A DNA stretch of 64,000 nt, from NCBI GenBank assembly GCA_973895155.1, contig OZ316897.1, positions 13,392,001 through 13,456,000 on the forward strand. Reading direction: 5' to 3'. How positions within the stretch are numbered: the first letter of the stretch is position 1; each line of letters opens with the position of its first letter. The translations under genes and the position numbers were made by a program. Source of the stretch: Marsupella aquatica (lineage: Eukaryota > Marchantiophyta). Below the pieces are notes generated by a model. It made no database searches. It worked only from the letters and a program-made list of their open reading frames with translations, and had not been told where the DNA came from. Below, one piece after another: positions 8,541 to 17,958 of this stretch.

Positions 8541-10385
8541 AAAAGATTGGGGCATGATAGCCCGAGCTCCCCTGGCTCTAGTCATAGGACCAGTAGCAAG
8601 ACCATCAGCCTGTACAATGCAGCGTGTGGGAGCAATACGGGAGGCAGCACTGGCTTGCTGGTAAGCAAAATAGGAAGGGCAGAATGAATCTGAAAATTCT
8701 GCTGTAAGGCCAGGTTGTGCAGTAGAGGATAGCACACACTCACCCATATGAGCATCAAATGGCAAGCCATAGAAAGAGCGAGGAATGGGTGCTGAACTGT
8801 CAGTGGTGCCTAGGCCAGGGATGGGTTGCACATGACCAGCCGGTTGAGAAGGACCAGCAGAGGCAGTGGACTTGCCTTTGATGTTGGCAAGTTGGGCATG
8901 TAATGACTCAACCTCATGAGTCAGAGACTGGAGTTGAGTTGCCTGTGCGTTGTGAGCCTCCTTCTGAGCTGGTGGCTTCTGTTGCTGCTTAGGCAATTTG
9001 TTGGCACTGGTTGCTTTGCCACTGGAAGGAGGAGCAACTGATGCAGTAGGAGCCCTCCTAGCTGGTGGGGGAGTGGAAATAGGAGCAGGATGAGTGGCTT
9101 GTGGTCGTAGCTGCTTCCTCTCTAGGAATTTGGCAAAACAAACTGCCTCCAAGTGGCCCACTTTCCCGCAAAAATCACAAGACAGGTCCTCAGCAACAAT
9201 ATCACATTCATTAGCCTTGTGATTAGGATTGCCACAGTAGTTGCAAGATGGCAGCATGAAAGCAGCATGTGCTGGTTTGGTCTTGGAAGCATACTGTGGC
9301 ACATGGGAAGGGGTGGCTATTGTAGGAGCAGCAGCCTGGTACCTGGATCGCGGTGGACGCGCAATACTGGCCTCATAATGTGCATGGGCCAACTCAAGTT
9401 TCTCAGCAGTATCATAGACATTGAGCAGGGTGTAGCTGTCTCCAAACTCTGAGAATACTTGCTGCAACACTTGCGAATGGAGAGCTGGTGTGCCCTCCAA
9501 TGCACGAAGATAGCGATGAGCAGCTTCCAGGTCAGTGATGCTCTGGGTGTCCTCCTTCAACTTGAGAAGCCGACGATACATCATCTTCAAGGTTTCATCG
9601 CGCTGCCTCACAAAGGTGGCCAACTGCATGATTTTGTCAGCACTCTTGATTGGGAATTCCAATTCAAGAACCTGGAAAAACTCAGCCACTGGATCAGCAA
9701 AGACAGGGGAATCAATGGTGGGAGAAATGCCTGATGTAGCCTGTGCCAAGATAGTGGGAGTAACTGGCGCAGTGGTAGGAACTGGAGTAGGAGGGGAAGT
9801 GGCAGGAGCAGCAGCATGGGCTGCAATGGCATTCTGTAATGCCAATTGTGAGGCAGCCGCAATTGCATTGGCATAGGCAGGGTTAGGCAATTGTGTGACA
9901 GCAAGCAGCCGTTGAGAGTGCTGCTCATACACATCCAAAGCCTCGTGGTGCACATACCTGGCTATCTGCTTAAATGCAAAAGCATTTGTGAAATTGCTGC
10001 CGTACTTCAACTCCAATTCGTAAACGACAGTGTAGAAAGTGGATTTGAACTCACGTAAAGAAACAGTGCCTGGCCGCCCGCTAAAGCGTTCAATGCGGCC
10101 AGATGAGTGGCTGGCGTCCATGCTGTATGTCGGTGAAGCAGGAACAACCACGGATGCAGAAGGGGTAAATGGCAATGAAGGGATAGCAAGCTTTGGAGTA
10201 GTGGTGAAGCGACCGCCAAATTGAGCAGAAGGATTGCGTGGTGTGGGTGCTGCTGCTGTTTGTGGACGTCGTCGAAATTGCCGAGACTCCAATGAAATTG
10301 GCACCAATGGTCGTGGATCACTCCGTAAATGGTACCTGGGTGTCGGTGGCGATGTGCTGCTACCTCCTGGCTCGTCTGCTGACAT
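8541..10385 (-). CDS. gag: capsid and nucleocapsid polyprotein
   Basis: 615 codons from the ATG at 10,385 (MSADEPGGSS), plus the TAG at 8,538-8,540. The frame is open upstream to 10,430, but only from a GTG. A Pro/Ala/Thr-rich N-terminus is followed by a gypsy-type capsid region (about 215-350, including EFFQVLELEF and RDETLKMMYRRL) and two CCHC zinc knuckles, CNYCGNPNHKANEC and CDFCGKVGHLEAVC, at about 381-394 and 403-416 counted from MSADE. The long low-complexity tail contains KQQQKPPAQKE. It packages element RNA into particles. There are no internal stops. The identification as Gag is firm from the knuckles and position; the capsid boundaries are approximate. Confidence 0.88.
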
Positions 10386-11908
10386 GCTGCATGCTAACCG
10401 GGGTGCCAAATGTACAAAATGTGTGAACACACATAAAAACCGTTACAAAGAAAAACCGTTGGAGAAAATGACCCTTAAAAGCGCAAATTCAGCCCCCTTC
10501 GCATTTGCCTATTATATGCCAAATTGACCGTCTGATGTGTAGACACAGGACCCGCAGCGGTATGCAGATGATCTGACATCGGCGGAAAGGAGGGCCCCTA
10601 AAATCTATACACATCGGGCCCCATTGTGGACCCGGAAAGTGCAGCCATTCGGAATGGAAAGCAAGGGAGGCGAAAGGAAAAGAAATACGAGAAAAACGGG
10701 CCTGCCCCTAAGTGTATACACATCGGGTTTAAGGCGGACCGGCCAAATGTGTGAGACAAGCGACCTATACACAACAATAAAAATGGCGCGCGGCTCTACG
10801 CTGTCAAGCAAGGCGAGGCGCAGCAAGGTGAAAGGAAAGAATCCAGCCCGAAAGACAAAGAAAGGGCGAGGCGAGGCAGGGTAAGTGCCAAAGAAAAACT
10901 GATGCGAAATTAAGGCAAGGGGGAACAGAAAGAAATGAGCCCCTCTTAATGGCTCCCCAACCCTCCATAGGGCTTCGTGCCCCCCTTTATGAACTCCCAA
11001 AGAGAAGCTACGAGCTCCCTCTCCCCTCCTTAATGATTCCTGTTGGGCCTTGTGCCCTCTCCCTCGCTTTGCTTCTGGCAGGGCTCCTCCTCCCCACTTA
11101 ATGCTCCCTAGGGCTTGGTGCCCTCCTTTCGCTTCCCCCTCCTTCCTTAATGCTTGTGCCCTGCAGGGGGGGACTCCCAAGAGAGGGAGTCGAATGGTTA
11201 CTCCCCCTCCCCCTCTTTATTCTCCATAGGGCCTCGTGCCCTCTCCATGCGCTCGCTTCCTCCCCAGCTGCTTTGATTGTTGATAACGGTAGGGAAAAAG
11301 AAGGAAGGAAATGTGCGAGGCAAGGGGCACGATGCCCTATGCACAGTCTGCACACCAAAGCGAAAGGAGTGGCGAGGCGACAAAGGCAAAAAATGGCAAC
11401 AAAAAAAGGGCGAAAAGAAAATGGGCGCGCGGCCCTATGTAGTCGAGAAGCAGTTGCGCGGTGGCCGAGGCAGTCCGGAGGTTGTCGCACGGCAGCCGAT
11501 GCAGGATGGCAGCCGTGGCCGGGAAATGGCCATAAAACCAACAAAAAAGGGGCTTCAAAGGGTCGTTAAAAACTCCAGCAAGAGCACAGCGCCCTGTGCA
11601 GTCGGCAGCAAGTCGCCAACGAAGGTCACGGCAGTAGGTCGTGACGCAGGTTGCGCCGGAAAAGAAAAACCTGGGCAAAACGCAAAACCTCCCGGAAGTG
11701 CTCCCCTCGTCTCCTCCTGGGTGTACTCCGCCAGTCCGAGAGTTTAAGTGTATACACTTAAGTGATGTATATACAAGGAAAAATCTAACTGTAACCCCAT
11801 CGCTTGATTTTTCTGCAAAGAAATTGTACTGGCTTCGACGGAAATTGTCTAGACCGGCATGAGCAGCTGAGAAGCACAACGTTTCTGATCTTCTTCCCTT
11901 CACTCGGG
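10386..11908 (-). other. Long 5' leader of the retrotransposon
   Basis: About 1.5 kb separates the primer-binding site from gag, unusually long for a gypsy element. Between about 10,940 and 11,270 it holds several degenerate copies of a 55-70 bp unit marked by TTAATG and RGGGCYTxGTGCCCTC. Open frames of 100-200 codons on both strands follow these repeats and look compositional. The plus-strand word TATACACATCGGG occurs at about 10,607 and 10,717. Packaging or translation signals are plausible but cannot be shown. Confidence 0.6.
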
Positions 11909-11923
11909 CAGTTCTTCTTGAAT
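11909..11923 (-). promoter_or_regulatory. Primer-binding site for self-priming (15-bp complement inside B')
   Basis: Directly after repeat B', the minus strand reads ATTCAAGAAGAACTG (the first two bases belong to B'). Its exact 15-base reverse complement lies inside B' at 12,065-12,079. No match to a tRNA 3' end (TGG...) is present. In Tf1-type elements the 5' end of the transcript folds back on the primer-binding site and primes cDNA synthesis. If transcription starts near 12,079 this element would do the same. A 15-bp perfect complement in so short a span is very unlikely by chance. Confidence 0.7.
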
Positions 11924-12279
11924 AAAAGGCGTAAGAGAAACAATTGTACTGAAATCGAATCGAAAATCGGCAGGATGCCAAGATCGGCCGGGAGCATCTA
12001 ACGAATCACTATGTGAATCCCGTGTACGAAACCGACGAGCACTGTCTGATCTCTGTCAACAGCGATTCAAGAAGAACTGAAAACCCACAAAGAAAGACAT
12101 GCCCTAAGCAAGCAAAGTCCTGGCGTCACACTAACAAACACATTTGCTTCAAGAACGGCCCAGACTTGCTACAAGAACATGTCGCTAACTCGGGTAGTAC
12201 ACTAGCCCTAATTACATACCTAGCGGGCAGGCGAGGGACATGCCGATGTGCATAAGAGGCACTGTCCCTCGGCATGACA
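11922..12279 (-). repeat. Split direct repeat B' (outer 5' end of element)
   Basis: 358-bp partner of B. It begins the element on the minus strand with TGTCATGCCG and ends at the primer-binding site. The A part expected of a normal 5' LTR is missing here and is instead found twice at the other end. It should hold the promoter and the transcript start. Confidence 0.9.
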
Positions 12280-12283
12280 TCTT
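12280..12283. repeat. Target-site duplication, right (TCTT)
   Basis: Matches 2,281-2,284 and directly follows the terminus ...CATGACA. Confidence 0.75.
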
Positions 12284-12859
12284 GTCCATGTTTGCTATTT
12301 GCTCTTTGAAGTCCTCATCAATGCCCGGTCATAATCAATGGTGACCTGAATCCACCAGATTTTGAAAATGAACAGAAAGTGACAGTTTAAGAAGAAGATA
12401 AATACATTTAGCAGCCTTTCATGTCAGTGACTGATATAATTTATCATTGTTGCCTTGAAAGCTACACAGACCCATCCAACAGAGGATAGACGGTCCAAAA
12501 CATGCACCTCTGTAGGGTTAGCATAAGGCGACGGCACCAGATCCAATAGGGACTGTACCAGGAGGGAGAGAGGGTTGAACCGAGCCCCCAAAGCCACCAG
12601 CCAGGGGCCAAAAAAGACACCAGTAGTTCCACAATTATACCCCACCCACACAAGCATACACATACCCTCAACACCCCTTGAGTGCGGAGAGGCATTGGAC
12701 CTGGGACTTCTTGGTTGTAGGCTCATCGCTTGGCGAACTAACATAAGCCATTGCCTTGACGGATGTTTTCATTTAATGGGCTGTGGAGAGTTTTAGCATG
12801 GGGTTCACAATTAAAAACATGATCTTATGTAACAGCAAGTCCAGTTCTATCTGAACTTA
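12284..12859. other. Unassigned sequence beside the retrotransposon
   Basis: Open frames of 77-106 codons on the minus strand have no recognisable domain. I see no gene or clear repeat. Confidence 0.4.
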
Positions 12860-13130
12860 GGACCAAACTCTATGAGAAGTAAGACCAGGAATCCTCAGCC
12901 TAAAATTAGGTAGTGCCGCCTAGCGCCCTCATTGTCGGGACTTTACAAGATGTAGGGAGCAGGGGTGACTATTTTTACCAAATCAAATTAGAGGTCCCCT
13001 TCTTGTTCTAAACATAGACTCCACGCCAAGGATCTTTTGAAATGCATTTCAATAAATGCAAATTTCTTGAAAAGGAGCCAAAGTTTGAAGTGTTTGGAGG
13101 TGGTCCCAAATTCTAGTCACTCCATTGGAG
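12860..13130 (+). pseudogene. Possible remnant of a reverse transcriptase
   Basis: About 13,045-13,115 reads FNKCKFLEKEPKFEVFGG, which recalls the KCxFxxxEVxFLG segment after the RT active site of gypsy elements. Stops and indels surround it and no YxDD box is seen. This is weak, single-motif evidence. Confidence 0.25.
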
Positions 13131-14769
13131 CATTATTTGGGTCCACTTCGGGCCCCTCAGTTCTTGTACAGCCAAGTGCAACAGTTTCGACTCATTAGAG
13201 GGTCTACATTATATATGAGAAGGCAGGGATAAAAAGGAGATAAAGCATTCCTTCCCCCCCCCCCCTCGCCCCAACCCAACAGCCACCCTAAGATTGTGAT
13301 GTCATGGGCTGTCAATGGAGCAAGGCTTTTCGCACCTAGCACCACCCCCAAGAAAAAAGCTTTTTGCCACAGTACACCTCCAGCAGATTGGCTATGTGGA
13401 AGTCCAGCAATGTTCCACGTGTACCCACACTCCTTAACAAGTCTGCGAAGTCCAGCTGCTTGTGACATATATATGCTACTTTGGCCCAATCTACATTATG
13501 ATTTGTTATAGAAGTCTATAACCATGGTCACATTATCACATACCAGTGAAAGGAGCGAACGTATTTCTTTGGTAATTTAGAAAAATATTTACTGTAGATT
13601 ATGTGAGTTGGGGCGGGCATGGGTGTTGTCCAGCAGGAATTCCAGCGACTGTAGTAGCCAAATCAAGACCTGGCACCCTCTAACCTTCAACAGGTGTAAA
13701 TTTATAATTAGACGCCCTACTTGTCATTCTGAAGCCGGCTGGTTTCATGCACTCAGTTCTGAGAGTGGATGTGAACCCTACATTCATAATCCACGTTGAT
13801 TGAATGCCACTTTTGGAGAATTTTTGGTACAGTCATGAGAGTGGGAATGAATGTCTCGATGATAATATATTTCTGTTTGTGGTCAGGAAAGAGATGAAAT
13901 TTACTTAGTACGGGAAATTCTGTCGTCAGAAATAGGATTTTACCACACTTCGTAAAGTTGATGTGGTCTGAAAGAAGAAATACTAGAGTAACCAGATTAG
14001 TGCACAAAATATTCATAAAACTATTTGGTGCGGACCTCACTACATGGAGAAACAAAAGCCCAGACATTGTCCCTGCCCATCCCCATGGAATGCATAAAGC
14101 CATCATTACTTTTACACCAAAAAGAAAAGAGAATTGTGCACAGATAGCACTTGATGACTTTGATTATCTTGGGGACATGACATGATGTCTTGACCCTTTT
14201 CAAGTTCAAGGTTGTCGAATTGTCAAGTTAGGGAGGAAACTGGTTTGGTGATGTTATTAAAATTGGCTGCAAACTGTAAGGAGACCATTGACAAATCACA
14301 TTTCAGTTAAAAATGTAAAACAATATTATCTGAGTCAGTTTAAATGTTCTGAGAAAGTCCATTCAAGCATTGCCAGTCCATCTGAGCTTCATAGACAAAG
14401 TGGAGGTCCATTCGGGCTTTAGTTTCCTAAAGAGACCAGTCAAGCTGGAAAAATATGTTGGCTGTTTGGAGAAATTAAATTCCATTAACATTGGTCTGAA
14501 AAACTGTACATGAGACAAAATGCTATGGAAAGAGTGATTTTTGTTGAAACTCTAGCAAACACACCTTTTCTTGGTATTAGTGAATTACAGAAAAGTTTGC
14601 TCTTTCATGGAATTGGGAGAAAATTAAACTAGAGACTTGTCATACTGGAAAAATTAACATAAGTCAACATGCTACCTAAAAATGTGTTTAATGTTGAAAT
14701 CTGTTTCCCGTCAGTGATATATGAAAGTGAAGCCCGGACGAACCACCGTGTTGGACACAATGCTGCCAT
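13131..14769. other. Unassigned intergenic sequence
   Basis: Contains a C-run at about 13,252-13,266 and no convincing gene. Open frames of 60-117 codons lack recognisable domains. Confidence 0.4.
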
Positions 14770-14836
14770 GGACCACATTTTGGTGGCCCGTTTGGTGGTC
14801 CATGCACGTTTTGGGCTTATAACTTGATGATTTATG

Positions 14837-14892
14837 AATCTAATAGATTAATAATTTTATTGAATTTATTAAATTTATTAATCTATTAGATT
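14837..14892. repeat. AT-rich perfect 18-bp inverted repeat (hairpin)
   Basis: AATCTAATAGATTAATAA at 14,837-14,854 is the exact reverse complement of 14,875-14,892, with a 20-base loop. GGACCAC/GTGGTCC words flank it at about 14,770-14,800 and 15,090. This could be the core of a decayed MITE, but no clean termini or target duplication are seen. Confidence 0.5.
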
Positions 14893-15290
14893 TTACCCTT
14901 CCTCATTCCATGATGAATAATTCAGCCAAAGTGACCAAAATTTCACTGTCACTTTGATGGAAGTGTGATGTACCTACTTCTTTAGCACATACTCGAAAAC
15001 TAAAAAAAATCTAATTATGAACATCAAGTTGTTGGCATTAAAGTCAAATTTTGGGAAATGTGATCCATGGATTGGGGTTCCAAGAGACCAACAGTGTGGT
15101 CCATGGGACCATTTTAGTGATATGTTATTAATGAATAGGAAACATAAGTTACTTTAAAGGGCCAGGGTCTAGAGTGAAGACTCTAAATAATAACTCCAAA
15201 TAAGGACAAAACTAGACTAAAAAATAAGAACAAAGGGAGGGTGAACAAAAAATGGGGATGGGGCAAACATTAACGGGAGATAGCTCAGAT

Positions 15291-15500
15291 TCTTTATTTG
15301 CAAGATTTTCTTTGGTCTTCATCTCTATTCTATTTATGTTTGAGTAAAGGGTGATCAAGCTAGTGCAGAAAAACCTACACTCAAAAAATGCCTTATTCTT
15401 TATTTGCAATATTTTCTTTGGCCTTCATCTCTATTCTATTTGTGTTAGAGGAAAGGGTGTTCAGGCTAGTGAGAAAAACCTACACTCAGAAAATGCCTTG
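15291..15500. repeat. Tandem duplication, 106-bp unit
   Basis: TCTTTATTTGCAA and about 90 following bases (CTTCATCTCTATTCTATTT, AAACCTACACTCA) occur at 15,291 and again at 15,397 with scattered substitutions. Confidence 0.8.
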
Positions 15501-15677
15501 GAATAAAATTCAACCATCAGATTGCTCCAAGTCAAAACTATATAATTATGTTTTCACAATCCATTACTCCGAATCAAGTTACACCCACAGTAACTGCGGT
15601 TAGGATCGTCAGCCCGGTTTGAACTGACTAAACAAGTTATCGTGTTGTTGTACATGACAACTTCTCATTTGTCAGCT

Positions 15678-15771
15678 CCAAAACAGGGGTCAAATGTTGA
15701 ATATTTGCTTATATTCCCGGCCGGCCAAAACAGGGGTCAAATGTTGAATATTTGCTTATATTCCCGGCCGG
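15678..15771. repeat. Perfect 47-bp tandem duplication with GGCCGGCC
   Basis: Two identical adjacent 47-bp units contain AATATTTGCTTATATTCCCGG and end in the palindrome GGCCGGCC. Short GGCCGGGACA units and a GC-rich run follow up to about 15,900. The identity suggests a recent duplication. Confidence 0.85.
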
Positions 15772-15900
15772 CCAGGACAGGCCGGGACAGGCCGGGACAG
15801 GTTGTGGTCAGGACAGGCCAGGGTCGGGGTTGGGCCGGGTCGAGGCAGGGTGTGGGCCAGCCGGGGCCGAGGGTGGGGGCCGTGGCCAGGACAACCGGGC

Positions 15901-17527
15901 GTGACACATGTCATGTCGGATTCATTTGTTGGACAAGTCCAAACCGGGATAGCCGGTACCAGGAACTACTGTACGAACTCACCGCTGTGAGCAAAATATC
16001 TGTGGTCAGAAATTGAGACGTTACTACGGTTAAGATTGCCACGTGGCAGTAGAGCGATGATTTCAGGAACTGGGATGAAGAGGAAGCGAAGAAATTAGGG
16101 AATCGTGGGAATGACGAGAAATTGCGGTCGGATTCGGTCGATGACTCGGAAAATTGACGATTGCGAGAAGAAAGCCAAGAATTGCAAAAGAAGCCAAAGA
16201 TTTGATCACGATGATTTACGGACTCTTCAAGGCTCGGCTCCGACGTTGAGGACACATTTTGCTGCGTCGATTTTGGATAACGGGATTGGCTTTCGCGTTT
16301 GTTTCCTTGTTGTTTAGCTCTGCATCGAGGATCGGGATCCGATTGGCACGTCGATCGAATCTGCGCGCACGGATTTCACTCCGACAGCATAGGGAAAAAG
16401 CCGGCCGGTGTCGCACCGCGATTGGACGAACTGGTGCGTGTTCGCCGCTTCGAACCGTGACTGTACCAAAAAGCGCACAATTCTCGAGGAGCAACGAGCA
16501 AACCCTCGATCATGATGATCTGACCACGGTGAACTCACCAATGATGATAAGTAGTGTTGTAATAAGGCACCTCTTGCGAAGCTTGCCTACTGGATAACGG
16601 TTGTCTTCGAGCTAGGCGATTACGTGAGCAAGTAGTAGTCTGTCTTCAGCATCCGACGATCCAACGAACGTGCTGTACAAATTGTGTGGCGCACGACCCC
16701 ACCAGTTTGAGGGATTGATTGATTGATTGATTTGATAGTTTCTTTGCCGGTGTTGCATTGGATAGCGAAAGAGACGGAGGAGACGAAAGCCATTGCAGTG
16801 GAGGTCGAGACTCATCATGCCCGGTAGCGGTCTGGTGACGAGTGAGTACAATTGAATCATACACATACTGGCGAGAGAGAGTGGAAGCGGCCTCTTTTCC
16901 CCACCTTGCCTTCCGCAGAGGAATTGAAGAATTTTTTTTTTCAATTGCGTGCATGAAATTCCGCTCTACAGTACAATGGAAAGTAAAGCGAAGAAGTCCA
17001 CCTCTGTCTGCTCTCTATTGCTGCTCTGTTAAAATCTCTGTAATTTAATACATTTTGGCACCTTTTGCTTCTCTGCGACGCCTCTAGGCATTTCTTCTTC
17101 GTCGTCACTTTTGCCTCGTCCAATTCGGGAGTGAAGAGTAGCTCGCCCGTGTCATAGGAGCCTTCCATCGTTCTATTCCGGTACTGTACCAGTAGTGGCC
17201 CTCCCGTCTCGTCTTCATTCTTGGCCCTGCCTACACCTTTTTCTCTCAGTGACAATCCCTTCTTCGCCCTGTCTTCACCTCTTTGTTCTTCTCGTTCCAG
17301 CGGTGTGCCTGGGATTCTGTTCCTCCTCAACCGGCACTACTTACACGGGATACCTACAATAGAATTTTCCAACGTTCACGAGTTCTTTAGCCTCCCCACT
17401 TCCGCGCGTGCATGTTTGTACGGGCTCGTAATAGTATATTTTAGTGAGTTGTCCTTTGTGCCTAGCGCGCTTGCGTTTGTGCGCGTTAGAGCCCGTAATT
17501 GTGGTCGGTGCTGAGCACTAGATACTT
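15901..17527. other. Upstream region of the lipase gene
   Basis: Higher GC than the flanks, with no conserved domain in any open frame (several of 70-130 codons exist on both strands). It probably holds the promoter and 5' leader of the gene starting at 17,959; a leader intron cannot be excluded. A separate small gene here is possible but unsupported. Confidence 0.4.
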
Positions 17528-17560
17528 TCCTCTCCTCTCCTTTCCTCTCCTCTCCTCTCC
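17528..17560. repeat. CT-rich microsatellite
   Basis: A run of TCTCC/TTTCC units about 400 bp before the lipase ATG. Pyrimidine patches are common near plant transcription starts; a regulatory role is an inference. Confidence 0.5.
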
Positions 17561-17958
17561 TGAGCCGATCCGTGTGTGGAACTCTGATCGCCTCCGCTTT
17601 GTTCGAGTTATTGCGGGAGGATTTTAATTCAGCAAGCAGATATTCCGGCGCAGGACATAGGTATATCAGACGGGAAAGATTCGGTTTCGTTCATCAGCGC
17701 AGATCTTTGGCTCCTTCGCCGCTAGAATTCGGGTTTGGCCCAGTGCCTGCCCGCGTTGTCGACGAGAATTCTGCGCATACGCTCCGAAAGTGCCTCGTAG
17801 GTTGCTTGGGCTGCACATATTGTACACCTAGAACATCTCCAGTGCGGAGTCCTTGTCGGCTGGCTGGCGGGAACAGAGGATGCTTGCTGATCGCGGAGGA
17901 GTTTGAATTTCGTTGAAGTCGAGCTGCGCGTAATTCGGTTTCGCTGTTTTCCACCACT

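Larger units (their letters stand above)
2285..12279 (-). mobile_element. Ty3/gypsy-type retrotransposon with captured DNA methyltransferase, PHD finger and split direct repeats
   Basis: A 9,995-bp element flanked by the 4-bp duplication TCTT. The minus strand reads: repeat B' (12,279-11,922), primer-binding site, long leader, gag, protease, C5 methyltransferase, reverse transcriptase, RNase H, integrase, PHD finger, 7-G polypurine run, repeat A' (2,996-2,821), the dinucleotide GT, repeat B (2,818-2,461), repeat A (2,460-2,285). Domain order is gypsy-like, with the methyltransferase inserted between protease and RT and a PHD finger where chromoviruses carry a chromodomain. B and B' differ at 10 of 358 sites, A and A' at 3 of 176, with no indels, so all four repeats look equally old. 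The outer ends are TGTC and GACA. Damage is light: one stop and one frameshift in the integrase, plus a frame change before RT. The copy is probably not autonomous now. Confidence 0.93.

Noticed and set aside
3036-10385. Classification as a DIRS/Ngaro tyrosine-recombinase element
   Set aside because: Despite the split repeats, pol encodes an HHCC zinc finger and a D,D,E integrase core; no tyrosine recombinase motif was seen.
10605-11180. 191-codon frame upstream of gag as an extra retrotransposon gene
   Set aside because: It follows degenerate tandem repeats, has low-complexity composition, and the opposite strand also has long frames.
2997-11921. Nested insertion of an LTR-less retroelement into one LTR of a tandem LTR pair
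   Set aside because: No target duplication exists at the internal borders (CTCTGTAT before, ATAAAAGG after), the internal part has no termini of its own, and the polypurine run and primer-binding site fit the A and B borders exactly.
13157-13489. 110-codon minus-strand frame as a gene
   Set aside because: It runs through a C/G homopolymer and shows no domain; probably chance.
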